A DNA stretch of 40,130 nucleotides. Origin: an uncultured Clostridia bacterium. Lineage in GTDB: Bacteria; Bacillota; Clostridia; TANB77; CAG-465. Of the stretch, positions 16,840 to 24,578 are shown in pieces (the first letter of the stretch is position 1; each line of letters starts with the position of its first letter). A program made the position numbers and the translations under genes. Location of the stretch: the NCBI GenBank assembly GCA_948562205.1, contig CAOYAN010000019.1, forward strand, positions 1 to 40,130. Reading direction: 5' to 3'. Under the pieces are notes generated by a model. It did not search any database. It was not told where the DNA came from and was given only the letters and a program-made list of their open reading frames with translations.

Positions 16840-17355
16840 TTAATTACCATCATTTACTATAAGTTTAACATTATTTTTTATCAGAACACTCTCTAAAGTT
16901 TCTCCTTTATTTATAATATATAATTTTTCATAATTTCTCTTTAAACAATCCTCATAAAATGGTATAAATACTTTACTAAGTTTTCTAATAAACTCATCAT
17001 TATTTCCTCGTTTAATACATTTTCTTTTTACATCCTCGAAATTACTAATATTAGGATATGCAATACTATATTTGATATTATTTTTATCAAAATAATCAAA
17101 GTGTTCAGGTTTTAATTGTACTAAGACAACATCATATTTTTTAACTGCTTCTCTGATTGCTTGATAGTAATTAGATGGCCATTTATTATTTACTTCTCCT
17201 TTAGTTCCTTTTCTTGCTTCAATAGGCATTTCTTCAGAGTTAGCATTTATATGTTTATAATTACTTGACTCTAAATCAATTACATTACTATATTTTTTTC
17301 CTAAAAAACTTTTTCCACAAGTTGCAAATCCTGCAATTATTATCCCTTTATTCAT
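16840..17355 (-). CDS. P-loop kinase-like protein, 171 aa
   Basis: A small single-domain P-loop protein, with Walker A GFATCGKS at residues 9-16 just after the first beta-strand. A late KRGNNDEFIRKL segment corresponds to the lid/arginine region of nucleoside or shikimate kinase-like proteins. The substrate is unknown. It is a diverged paralogue of the next gene upstream (17387-17899): both have the Walker A at the same place, a (S/C)YxxAYP or CLVYP strand and the RGNN..FI motif. The ATG follows AAAAGGAG at a long spacing of 13 nt. Genes of this type are frequent in phages and accessory islands, which fits the position here. Confidence 0.7.
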   Translation of the reverse strand: MNKGIIIAGFATCGKSFLGKKYSNVIDLESSNYKHINANSEEMPIEARKGTKGEVNNKWPSNYYQAIREAVKKYDVVLVQLKPEHFDYFDKNNIKYSIAYPNISNFEDVKRKCIKRGNNDEFIRKLSKVFIPFYEDCLKRNYEKLYIINKGETLESVLIKNNVKLIVNDGN

Positions 17356-17386
17356 TTACTATATTTTTCTCCTTTTGATTTATTTC

Positions 17387-17899
17387 CTATACAAAATAGT
17401 CTTTTATATCAGATAAATACTTTCCCTTTTCTAATTCAATTTTATATTTAGCTCTACTATCATTTATATTTTTGTTATAAAATTCATTCCAAACATCTAA
17501 ATCTGTCATCTTTGATATAAATATTTCATTATTTCCTCTTGTTTTCATTCTTTGGGTATATTCTAATCTACATTCTTTTGATGGATAAACTAAACAATAA
17601 GATATATTATTATCTAATAAGTATTTTAATAATTTCTCATTAAATGATAACATTCCAATTTTTTTATCTAAAATGACTTTATCTATTATTTTTGTAATAT
17701 ATTCATATGAATCAAAATTTACTGCGCTTCCCCTATTTGCTTTACCTCTTTCTTTTTGAATACGTGACTTTTTCTCTAAACCATATTTATATGTAGCTTT
17801 CATCTCATCTAAATCTATAAACCTACTATCATGTTCTGCTAAATATGTCTTGCCAACTGCTGGACCACAAACAATAAAATTGCACTTTATTTTTTCCAT
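17387..17899 (-). CDS. P-loop kinase-like protein, 170 aa
   Basis: A paralogue of 16840-17355. Walker A is GPAVGKT (residues 12-18), then FIDLDEMK, a strand ending CLVYPS, and TRGNNEIFISKM near residue 130. The substrate is unknown. I place the start at ATG 17899, where TTTTAGGAG is 8 nt upstream. The longer frame to 17926 would contain that Shine-Dalgarno inside its coding region. It is the first gene of the accessory island, read from the promoter at 17947-17975, with a palindrome GACATATTATGTC directly upstream of the -35 box that looks like a repressor site. Confidence 0.72.
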   Translation of the reverse strand: MEKIKCNFIVCGPAVGKTYLAEHDSRFIDLDEMKATYKYGLEKKSRIQKERGKANRGSAVNFDSYEYITKIIDKVILDKKIGMLSFNEKLLKYLLDNNISYCLVYPSKECRLEYTQRMKTRGNNEIFISKMTDLDVWNEFYNKNINDSRAKYKIELEKGKYLSDIKDYFV

Positions 17900-17946
17900 T
17901 AAAATATCTCCTAAAATATATCTCACATTTTCGTTATATACTAATT

Positions 17947-17988
17947 ATTATACTATAATAATTTGATTTTAACAAGACATATTATGTC
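17947..17988 (-). promoter_or_regulatory. Promoter of the accessory island with adjoining palindrome
   Basis: The -35 TTGTTA (17970-17975) and -10 TATAAT (17947-17952) are 17 bp apart. Touching the -35 box is the perfect palindrome GACATATTATGTC (17976-17988). About 26 bp further upstream, on the minus strand, is TGTCGAA (18014-18020), a perfect match to the Spo0A box. Confidence 0.7.
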
Positions 17989-18040
17989 ATTTTTCTTAGT
18001 TTTCATCGCACTTTTCGACATATAAATAATTCATTTGGAT

Positions 18041-18075
18041 ACAAAAATACACAAGTACGCATGCACTTGTGTATT
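18041..18075 (-). terminator. Terminator of the ffh-rplS operon
   Basis: AATACACAAGT and ACTTGTGTATT (18046-18056 and 18065-18075) form an 11-bp stem with an 8-nt loop. On the minus strand it is followed by TTTG, 7 bp after the rplS stop. Confidence 0.8.
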
Positions 18076-18081
18076 AAATAA

Positions 18082-18429
18082 CTATTTTACTATTTTTTCT
18101 TTAGTCTTAGCAGCTTTACCAACTCTATCTCTTAGATAGTATAGTTTAGCACGTCTAACTTTACCATGTCTTTTAACCTCGATTTTTGCAATCTTTGGTG
18201 AATGAACAGGGAAAGTTCTTTCAACACCTACACCATAAGATATTTTTCTTACAGTAAATGTTTCATTAAGACCAGCATTTTGACGTTTTATAACTGTACC
18301 AGTAAATACCTGTATTCTTTCTCTGTTTCCTTCTTTAATTTTAACGTGTACATCTACAGTATCACCGATGTTAAATACTAAATCGTCTTCTCTTTTATAT
18401 TCTTCTTCTATTGCTTTTATTATATCCAT
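18082..18429 (-). CDS. rplS: Ribosomal protein bL19, 115 aa
   Basis: A full-length 50S subunit protein at the 30S-50S interface. Family signatures seen are GDTVDVHVKIKEGNRERIQVFTG, FTVRKISYGVGVERTFPVHSP and the C-terminal AKLYYLRDR.GKAA. Length is normal. GGAGGGAAACTAGAA precedes the ATG. It is the last gene of the ylxM-ffh-rpsP-khpA-rimM-trmD-rplS operon (30 bp after trmD), closed by a strong terminator. Confidence 0.98.
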   Translation of the reverse strand: MDIIKAIEEEYKREDDLVFNIGDTVDVHVKIKEGNRERIQVFTGTVIKRQNAGLNETFTVRKISYGVGVERTFPVHSPKIAKIEVKRHGKVRRAKLYYLRDRVGKAAKTKEKIVK

Positions 18430-18459
18430 TTCTAGTTTCCCTCCTAACTTAGTTTATAT

Positions 18460-19173
18460 TTATTTTTTATTTTCTTTATAATTATTATTTAATAGATCAG
18501 GTCTATATTTTTTAGTTATTCTAATAGCTTCTTCATTTCTATATTCACAGATTTTTTTGTGATGTCCTGAAAGTAGTACATCTGGTACCTTTCTTCCACG
18601 AAAATCATAAGGTTTAGTATATTGTGGATATTCAAGTAAATTATTTGTATGAGATTCCATATCAAGTGATCCCTCAGATAATACTCCAGGAAGTAGCCTT
18701 ATAACAGAGTCCATTAAAACTTCACTTGCAAGTTCACCACCTGTTAATACATAATCTCCAATAGATATTTCTTCAATATTATATTCTTCTATTATTCTTT
18801 CATCAATACCTTCATAATGTCCACAAATAATTATATAATTTGATGAATAACTAGCTATTTTCTTACTTAAATTATAGTTTAATAACTTGCCTCTTGGAGA
18901 CATATATATAATCTTTATATCTTTTTTATCACTCTCAAGTTTTGATATTGCAAAGTCTATTGCAAGACTTAAAGGCTCACATGACATAACCATTCCACTA
19001 CCTCCACCATATGGTGGAAAATCTACTTTTTTATGTTTATCATTTGAAAAATCTCTAATATCTATAACATCAACCAAGACAATTTCTTTTTCTATTGCTC
19101 TTTTGATAATACTAGTATTTACAAACTCTGAAAACATATTTGTAAAAAGTGTAAGTACAACAAATTTTGTCAT
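18460..19173 (-). CDS. trmD: tRNA (guanine37-N1)-methyltransferase, 237 aa
   Basis: A SPOUT-class enzyme that methylates G37 of tRNAs and so limits +1 frameshifting. Visible are the DIRDF and VDFPPYGGGSGMVM loops, the trefoil-knot AdoMet site (MSPRG, ICGHYEGIDERIIE, EISIGDYVLTGGELA) and the C-terminal substrate part (VLSEGSLD, PQYTKP, VPDVLLSGHH). Length is usual. It overlaps the 3' end of rimM by 4 bp (ATGA-type junction), showing translational coupling. Confidence 0.98.
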   Translation of the reverse strand: MTKFVVLTLFTNMFSEFVNTSIIKRAIEKEIVLVDVIDIRDFSNDKHKKVDFPPYGGGSGMVMSCEPLSLAIDFAISKLESDKKDIKIIYMSPRGKLLNYNLSKKIASYSSNYIIICGHYEGIDERIIEEYNIEEISIGDYVLTGGELASEVLMDSVIRLLPGVLSEGSLDMESHTNNLLEYPQYTKPYDFRGRKVPDVLLSGHHKKICEYRNEEAIRITKKYRPDLLNNNYKENKK

Positions 19174-19667
19174 ATTAATCCTTTCATAATCTCAACATAT
19201 ATTTTACCATTTTTAGTATCTACTTTTTTTATTACTTGCTTTATTGCAGGTAAATAAATATTACCATGTTCTTTAGTCTCTACCTCATATACATCATTAG
19301 CACCTGTATTAAATATATATTTTAAAGTACCAATATGATTTTTATTTTCATCTACTATTTCAAGACCTAATAAATCTTCAATATAATAACTTCCCTCTTC
19401 AAGCTTTTTTAAACTCTCCTTTGGAATATATACTTTTTTACCCCTAAGAGATTCAGCCATTTCAGGAGTATCCACTCCCTTAATTTTAACAAGAAGCATA
19501 TTTTTTTGAATTCTACAAGATATATTATATTTATCTTTTAAGTCCTGATCTAGATAAAAGACTTTAGTTTTAGCTAAATTTTCTATATCATCTGTATATG
19601 GATAAACCTTTACTTCTCCTTTTATTCCATGAATATTTACAATTTCACCTATTAAAATACTATTCAT
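19170..19667 (-). CDS. rimM: Ribosome maturation factor RimM, 165 aa
   Basis: Assists assembly of the 30S head by binding uS19. The N-terminal RimM domain has ILIGEIVNIHGIKGEVKVYPYTDD, and a C-terminal PRC-barrel contains YYIEDLLGLEIVDENKNHIGTLKYIF and a late YLPAIKQVIKKVD. I place the start at ATG 19667, which follows the khpA stop and matches the family start. Upstream in-frame ATGs would overlap khpA and extend into its coding region. GAGGAG lies within the end of khpA. Confidence 0.95.
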   Translation of the reverse strand: MNSILIGEIVNIHGIKGEVKVYPYTDDIENLAKTKVFYLDQDLKDKYNISCRIQKNMLLVKIKGVDTPEMAESLRGKKVYIPKESLKKLEEGSYYIEDLLGLEIVDENKNHIGTLKYIFNTGANDVYEVETKEHGNIYLPAIKQVIKKVDTKNGKIYVEIMKGLI

Positions 19668-19671
19668 AATA

Positions 19672-19926
19672 TTAGACATTCTCCTCTGTCTTAGCTTCTT
19701 CAATATCTACAGAAACTTTTTTTGAATCTTTCATAGCATATGCGTATATTATTTCTCTAATAGAACGTATTATTCTACCTTCTTTACCAATAACTCTACC
19801 CATATCAGCTTTTGAAACTTTTACTTTTAATACAAGTCTTGAATCATTTTGAATTTCAGTGATTTCAACTTGTTCTGGAGAAGTTACAAGATTTTTTACT
19901 ATATATTCTAATAAATCTTTATACAT
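19672..19926 (-). CDS. khpA: KH-domain RNA-binding protein KhpA, 84 aa
   Basis: A small one-domain KH protein (YlqC/KhpA). The nucleic-acid binding GxxG loop is seen as VIGKEGRIIRSIR, preceded by RLVLKVKVSKADMGR. In Firmicutes KhpA pairs with KhpB/Jag and affects cell elongation and small RNA biology. The start has AGGAGGAATGAAGA upstream. It lies 12 bp after rpsP and directly before rimM, the usual Firmicutes order. Confidence 0.95.
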   Translation of the reverse strand: MYKDLLEYIVKNLVTSPEQVEITEIQNDSRLVLKVKVSKADMGRVIGKEGRIIRSIREIIYAYAMKDSKKVSVDIEEAKTEENV

Positions 19927-19938
19927 TCTTCATTCCTC

Positions 19939-20193
19939 CTATAATTCCATTCCTGCTTTTTTGATTAATGCTAAAGCAGTAGTTGTAGGTTTTGCACCTT
20001 TTTTGATCCATTCTGCAACTTTATCAGTATCTATTTTTAAATCAGCAGGCTCTACCATTGGATTGTATGTTCCTACTTTTTCAATAAATCTACCATCAGC
20101 TGGGTATCTTGAATCAGCAACAACTATTGTATAATATGGAGCTTTTTTAGCACCATCTCTTCTTAGTCTAATTTTTACCATGTAAAAGTTCAC
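19939..20193 (-). CDS. rpsP: Ribosomal protein bS16, 84 aa
   Basis: A 30S assembly protein. The typical MVKIRLRRDGAKKAPYY start appears after three extra residues, followed by VVADSRYPADGRFIEKVGTYNP and VAEWIKKGAKPT. The start MNFYMVKIRL could also be the internal ATG four codons in, which follows AAGGAGGTGAACTTTTAC and is the family start. It lies 35 bp after ffh. Confidence 0.97.
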   Translation of the reverse strand: MNFYMVKIRLRRDGAKKAPYYTIVVADSRYPADGRFIEKVGTYNPMVEPADLKIDTDKVAEWIKKGAKPTTTALALIKKAGMEL

Positions 20194-20228
20194 CTCCTTA
20201 CAAATATATATAATTATTTTTTAACAAA

Positions 20229-21554
20229 TTAAAATTTAGGCATTTTCATTTTTCCAAATTTACCCTTACCAGACATCATAGATTTCATCATTTTTTGCAT
20301 TTGTTCAAATTGTTCCATAAATCTATTTACATCTTGTACTTTATTTCCACTACCTTTAGCTATTCTAAGTCTTCTTGATCCATTTAATATTTTAGGATTT
20401 CTTCTCTCTTCTTTTGTCATAGAAGTTATTATAGCGTCAATTCGTAGTAATTGTCTCTCATCAATTTCTGCATCCCTTATCTCTTTTGGTATTCCTGGAA
20501 GCATTGCAAGAATTTGTTTAAATGATCCCATTTTCCTTATTTTTTTCATTTGATCTAAATAATCATCTAAAGTAAATTCATTTTTTCTAATTTTCTTTTC
20601 AAGAGCAATTGCTTGTTCTTCATCATATGCCTCTTCAGCTTTATCAATAATAGATAAAACATCTCCCATACCAAGTATACGTGATGCGACTCTATCAGGA
20701 TAGAAAGGTTCTAAATCACTTAATTTTTCTCCAACTGATGCAAACTTAATTGGCTTTTTAGTAATACTTTTTACTGATAGTGCAGCACCACCACGAGAAT
20801 CTGAATCTAATTTTGACATTGTAATTGAGTCAATTCCAAGTTTTTCATTAAATGTAGAAGCAACATTAACTGCCTCTTGACCTGTCATAGCATCAATTAC
20901 TAACATTATTTCATGTGGTCTAATTGCTTTTTTAAGATCAACTAACTCATCCATTAGTTTTTCATCAATTTGTAATCTACCTGCGGTATCAACTATTACT
21001 ACATCACAAAGTTTTGATCTTGCCTTTTTAATTCCATTTGTTGCAATTTCTACAACATTTTGAGATTCAGGCTCGCTATATACATCAATATTTAAACTTT
21101 TACCAATAGTTTCAAGTTGTTTTACAGCTGCAGGTCTATATACATCACAAGCTACCATAAGTGGTTTTTTGCCTTGTTTTCTAAGATAATTACTAAGTTT
21201 TCCACAAAGTGTTGTTTTACCACTACCTTGAAGTCCTACAAGCATTATAACTGTTGGTGGATTAGAAGAAATGTTAAGTTTTGACTCAGAACTTCCAAGT
21301 AACTCTATTAATTCATCTTTAACAATTTTTACAACTTGTTGACCAGGTGTTAGACTTTTCATTACATCTTCACCAAGAGCTTTTGACTCTATATTTGCTA
21401 TAAATTCTTTTACGACTTTATAGTTTACATCAGCCTCAAGTAATGCAAGTTTTACCTCACGTAACATTTCTTTTAATTCTTTTTCTGTAATTCTAGTTTG
21501 ACCTTTTAGTTTTTTTACTACATTTTGTAATTTATCAGATAAACTATCAAACAT
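20229..21554 (-). CDS. ffh: Signal recognition particle GTPase Ffh, 441 aa
   Basis: The SRP54 protein that targets membrane and secreted proteins to FtsY/SecYEG. The N domain (about 1-85) is followed by the G domain with GLQGSGKTT (106-114), DVYRPAA, DTAGR, TKLD-type TMSKLDSDSRGG and the FASVGEKLSDLEPF closing loop. The Met-rich M domain (about 320-441) ends MEQFEQMQKMMKSMM and binds 4.5S RNA and signal peptides. The start overlaps the end of ylxM by 8 bp. Confidence 0.98.
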   Translation of the reverse strand: MFDSLSDKLQNVVKKLKGQTRITEKELKEMLREVKLALLEADVNYKVVKEFIANIESKALGEDVMKSLTPGQQVVKIVKDELIELLGSSESKLNISSNPPTVIMLVGLQGSGKTTLCGKLSNYLRKQGKKPLMVACDVYRPAAVKQLETIGKSLNIDVYSEPESQNVVEIATNGIKKARSKLCDVVIVDTAGRLQIDEKLMDELVDLKKAIRPHEIMLVIDAMTGQEAVNVASTFNEKLGIDSITMSKLDSDSRGGAALSVKSITKKPIKFASVGEKLSDLEPFYPDRVASRILGMGDVLSIIDKAEEAYDEEQAIALEKKIRKNEFTLDDYLDQMKKIRKMGSFKQILAMLPGIPKEIRDAEIDERQLLRIDAIITSMTKEERRNPKILNGSRRLRIAKGSGNKVQDVNRFMEQFEQMQKMMKSMMSGKGKFGKMKMPKF

Positions 21555-21873
21555 CTATATCATCCTCATCTTTCAAAAGTTTTTTTATTTCATCTCTTTT
21601 TTCATTTAAATCTTTTGTATCACATAAATTATATGCCTTATCTACTCTTTCTAGTAAATCATACATATGAATTTTATCTTCAAAGTTTTTTAACATATTC
21701 TCACTTGATTTTATACTATCTCTAACTCCTTGATACGAAATTTCTCTATTTTGTGCTATTTCTCTTAATGATAAGTTATATAGATAATACTCTTCAAAAA
21801 TCTGTTGTTGTTTTGTTGTAAGAAGCTTACCATAAATGTCATATAACATAGTCATTTCAATGCTTTTATCCAT
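21547..21873 (-). CDS. ylxM: YlxM/p13-like DNA-binding protein, 108 aa
   Basis: The small UPF0122 protein usually found before ffh in Firmicutes. It has a sigma-70 region-4-like helix-turn-helix: LTTKQQQIFEEYYLYNLSLREIAQNREISYQGVRDSIK. Its role is regulation or support of the SRP pathway. The start follows AGAAGGTGATAAAAA. It is the first gene of the seven-gene operon. Confidence 0.95.
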   Translation of the reverse strand: MDKSIEMTMLYDIYGKLLTTKQQQIFEEYYLYNLSLREIAQNREISYQGVRDSIKSSENMLKNFEDKIHMYDLLERVDKAYNLCDTKDLNEKRDEIKKLLKDEDDIDV

Positions 21874-21894
21874 TTTTTATCACCTTCTTAATAT

Positions 21895-21947
21895 GTAAAG
21901 CTCAAAAACTTTACATCTATTATACAATACGAATCTAAGTTTGTCAA
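21895..21947 (-). promoter_or_regulatory. Promoter and leader hairpin of the ylxM-rplS operon
   Basis: Full consensus TTGACA (21942-21947), 17 bp, TATAAT (21919-21924). The leader then contains GTAAAG...CTTTAC (21895-21914), a small hairpin just upstream of the ylxM ribosome binding site. Confidence 0.85.
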
Positions 21948-21981
21948 GAAAAATTCAAAATAAAACTAAATTTAAATTCAG

Positions 21982-22010
21982 TCGACATAATAAATATGTT
22001 GTGATATAAT
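21982..22010 (+). promoter_or_regulatory. Promoter of the 52-codon small gene
   Basis: TCGACA (21982-21987), 17 bp, TATAAT (22005-22010) with an upstream TG (extended -10, TGATATAAT). It points away from the ylxM promoter. Confidence 0.65.
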
Positions 22011-22056
22011 TTAATGTAGTAAAAAATATGCTCTAAGTAATTAGGAGGAGAAAAAT

Positions 22057-22215
22057 ATGGTAAATGTAAACATTATACTTGACAGCAGTTGTTATATGAA
22101 TGATCTTTCTAAAACTATAAAAGATCAGATGAATAACCTTCATAAAACATTAACAAAATCTTATAAAAAGGATCTTAAAGCTTTATTTAGATCCTTATGG
22201 AAAAACTTGTTTTAA
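22057..22215 (+). CDS. Small protein, 52 aa, unknown function
   Basis: An unrecognised small gene with complete expression signals: an extended -10 promoter 47-75 bp upstream, a strong AGGAGGAG before the ATG at suitable spacing, and two stem-loops after the stop. The product starts MVNVNIILDSSC and continues as a basic amphipathic helix rich in Lys and Leu (SYKKDLKALFRSLWKNLF at the C-terminus). The helical, cationic, tryptophan-containing end could bind membranes or a partner protein. No secretion signal is evident. It is one of the few plus-strand genes in a minus-strand region. Confidence 0.7.
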   Translation: MVNVNIILDSSCYMNDLSKTIKDQMNNLHKTLTKSYKKDLKALFRSLWKNLF

Positions 22216-22221
22216 ATATTT

Positions 22222-22260
22222 ATAGGGACATAAGAGATTAATACCTTCTTATGTTCCTAT
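22222..22260 (+). other. 14-bp stem-loop after the small gene
   Basis: 22222-22235 pairs with 22247-22260 (one G-U). No U-tract follows, so it is a structured 3' end or processing site rather than a standard terminator. Confidence 0.6.
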
Positions 22261-22290
22261 AAAAAATGTGTGAAATTAATCACACATTTT
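22261..22290. terminator. Bidirectional terminator between convergent genes
   Basis: AAAATGTGTGA / TCACACATTTT (22263-22290). On the minus strand the stem runs into TTTTTT and serves the Yip1-like gene. On the plus strand it ends the small gene. Confidence 0.75.
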
Positions 22291-22337
22291 AAATATAATA
22301 ACAAATTCAATAATAATTTTTTTCACAAATTTATTTT

Positions 22338-22979
22338 TTATAGTCCAATTGAATTTAATAAATTAACTCCAATTTTTGATAATATAAAGCTTCCTACACT
22401 TATAACTAAAGTATATCCACCAATAATTATTAAATAACAAAGTGCAAGTTTATCTTCGTTTTCTTCCCCTAATAGTTTTACAAAAGCAAACAATGCAATA
22501 AATATAAAATATACTTTAGCAATTGCTGTAACAGTTACACCTATCGGTGTAAAAATTGCAAATACAAATGCTATTAATCTTGCAACCATATATGGTGTAA
22601 GTGCAAATGTAGAAATTTTTAAAGTTTTAGCAAAAGTTGTTTTCTTCTTTAAAATCTTAGCTATAAGTAGCATTACTCCTGCAAAAGCCATAATAAATCC
22701 AAATACTAATATTAATGTTCCAAAAAAGCTTCCTAAAAGTTCAAAAATATTAATATTGTCAAAACTTAATTTAGTAATTGTTTTTCTTAATGTATAATCA
22801 TATTTTTTAACAAATATTTGACTTATAACATTAGAAAAAAAGCTACAAATTGTAAATACTGCAGTAATTATGGCTGCATGGATTAAGCCAAATTTTATTG
22901 TTGCATTTTCTACTTCTTTATTTGTTGTAGTAATAGGATTTGTAAATAAATTTACAAAAGTAGTAAAAATATTTTTCAT
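22338..22979 (-). CDS. Yip1-like integral membrane protein, 213 aa
   Basis: Five hydrophobic segments (about 30-52, 82-108, 120-140, 145-168, 180-200) after a short cytosolic start that reads FTTFVNLFTNP, a typical opening of Yip1/DUF1282-type proteins. The function is unknown in bacteria. The ATG lies 13 nt after GGGGG, a long spacing. It is a monocistron: murD upstream ends 70 bp away in the other direction of reading, and the gene is followed by a terminator. Confidence 0.72.
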   Translation of the reverse strand: MKNIFTTFVNLFTNPITTTNKEVENATIKFGLIHAAIITAVFTICSFFSNVISQIFVKKYDYTLRKTITKLSFDNINIFELLGSFFGTLILVFGFIMAFAGVMLLIAKILKKKTTFAKTLKISTFALTPYMVARLIAFVFAIFTPIGVTVTAIAKVYFIFIALFAFVKLLGEENEDKLALCYLIIIGGYTLVISVGSFILSKIGVNLLNSIGL

Positions 22980-23049
22980 AATATAAACTCATCCCCCTTT
23001 TTATATACTAAAATATTATAACATCTTATATTTTTTGTCAATTAAAATA

Positions 23050-24453
23050 TTATAAACTATTAACTAGATTCTTAAAATCTTTTCCTCTTTCTTTATAGTT
23101 TTTATACATATCAAATGATGCAGATGCTGGAGACATTACAACAATATCACCATTATTTGAAACTTCCATTGAGAGTTTTACAGCATTCTTCATAGAATTT
23201 ACTTCATATATTTTAAGATTACTATTTACAAAATTACTGTTATTTTCCACAGCATCTTTTATTTTTTTGCTTGTAGAACCTAAAAGTATAAGTATTTTTG
23301 CACAATTTATAATATTTATTCCAATTGGAGAATAGTCTAGATTTTTATCAGATCCACCTGCTATAAGTATTATTTTTTGATTAAATGATGTAAATGCTGC
23401 CATTGCTTTTCCAGGTGTTGTGGATATAGAATCATTATAGTATTTTACTCCATATTTTGTATCAACGTATTCAAGTCTATGTTCTACTCCCTTAAATTCT
23501 TTTAATGTTTTAGAAATACTCTCTATATCTACAAAATCTAATACACAACATATAGCACTACAAATATTTGCATAATTTTTTTCTCCAATTAAGTTTATAT
23601 CTTCTACATCAATTACTTTTCTTTCTTCTCCATTTATACTAATATATATTGCATTACTTTTAAAATAAGCACCATTTCTACAAATATTTTTTGTAGAAAA
23701 ATATAATATTTTACTTTTTATATTATTTTCTTTAATTTTTTCCAAAAACTTATCAGAAAACTTATCATCTAAATTTATTACAAAAATATCATTATCTCCC
23801 TCATACTTAAATATATTTGTTTTAGCTTCTACATACTCATCAAAGCTTCTATGATAATCTAAATGATCTTCATAAATACTAGTTATAAGAGAAATATTTG
23901 GACTTTTTTTCATTGTCATAAGCTGAAAACTACTAAGTTCTAATACTATTAGATCATCAGGATTCATATTATCTAATTTATCAAATAATGAAATTCCTAT
24001 ATTTCCACCAAGCCATATTTTACGATCGGAACCCTTTAAAAATTCATTTATTAAAGTAACAGTTGTTGTCTTACCTGCACTACCAGTAACACCTATTATC
24101 TTACATGGAGCAAGATCAAATAAAAGTTCAATTTCTGATGTAAGTTTTACACCTGATAAAACAGCATTCTCAATTTCAGGTAAAAAAGGTTTTACTCCAG
24201 GAGATCTTAGTATATAATCAAATTCAGATAAATTAGATAAATAATTCTCTCCTAAAACAAATTCTACATTACTAAGATTAATAAGTTCTTGATGATTTTT
24301 TATTATATCCATATTTTTATCTCTAGCACTTACTCTTACACCTAGAGATGATAAATATTTGATTGCAGGAATATTGCTTGTTCCAATTCCTATTATTGCT
24401 ACACTTTTTCCTTTTATATCTTCTTTAAATTTTTCTAACTTTAAATTTTCCAT
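23050..24453 (-). CDS. murD: UDP-N-acetylmuramoyl-L-alanine:D-glutamate ligase, 467 aa
   Basis: A cytosolic Mur ligase adding D-Glu to UDP-MurNAc-L-Ala. It has an N-terminal Rossmann domain, the ATP loop GVTGSAGKTT (about 121-130), the central ELSSFQL and YEDHLDYHRSFDEY motifs, and C-terminal NDSISTTPGKAMAAF and IAGGSDKNLDYSP. Length is a little above usual. The ATG follows GGGGTGAAGTT. Its own promoter (24481-24509) overlaps the region after the DUF1540 gene, so it is probably a single-gene unit. Confidence 0.97.
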   Translation of the reverse strand: MENLKLEKFKEDIKGKSVAIIGIGTSNIPAIKYLSSLGVRVSARDKNMDIIKNHQELINLSNVEFVLGENYLSNLSEFDYILRSPGVKPFLPEIENAVLSGVKLTSEIELLFDLAPCKIIGVTGSAGKTTTVTLINEFLKGSDRKIWLGGNIGISLFDKLDNMNPDDLIVLELSSFQLMTMKKSPNISLITSIYEDHLDYHRSFDEYVEAKTNIFKYEGDNDIFVINLDDKFSDKFLEKIKENNIKSKILYFSTKNICRNGAYFKSNAIYISINGEERKVIDVEDINLIGEKNYANICSAICCVLDFVDIESISKTLKEFKGVEHRLEYVDTKYGVKYYNDSISTTPGKAMAAFTSFNQKIILIAGGSDKNLDYSPIGINIINCAKILILLGSTSKKIKDAVENNSNFVNSNLKIYEVNSMKNAVKLSMEVSNNGDIVVMSPASASFDMYKNYKERGKDFKNLVNSL

Positions 24454-24480
24454 AACTTCACCCCATATACATTTTTATAT

Positions 24481-24509
24481 ATTATATGACATTAATTTTG
24501 CATTTGCAA
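24481..24509 (-). promoter_or_regulatory. Promoter of murD
   Basis: TTGCAA (24504-24509), 17 bp, TATAAT (24481-24486). Confidence 0.65.
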
Positions 24510-24521
24510 TATTAGAAAAAG

Positions 24522-24552
24522 AAAAAACTAGATATGAATACTTCATACCTAG
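24522..24552 (-). terminator. Terminator of the DUF1540 gene
   Basis: CTAGGTATGAA and TTCATATCTAG (minus strand) form an 11-bp stem with one G-U pair and a 3-nt loop, followed by TTTTTTC. Confidence 0.85.
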
Positions 24553-24578
24553 CTTTAACTATAACCATAGTTTACTCG

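Noticed and set aside
14333..18000. Restriction-modification or toxin-antitoxin system in the accessory island
   Set aside because: DUF1016 proteins can lie near such systems, but there is no methyltransferase, specificity subunit or recognisable antitoxin here.
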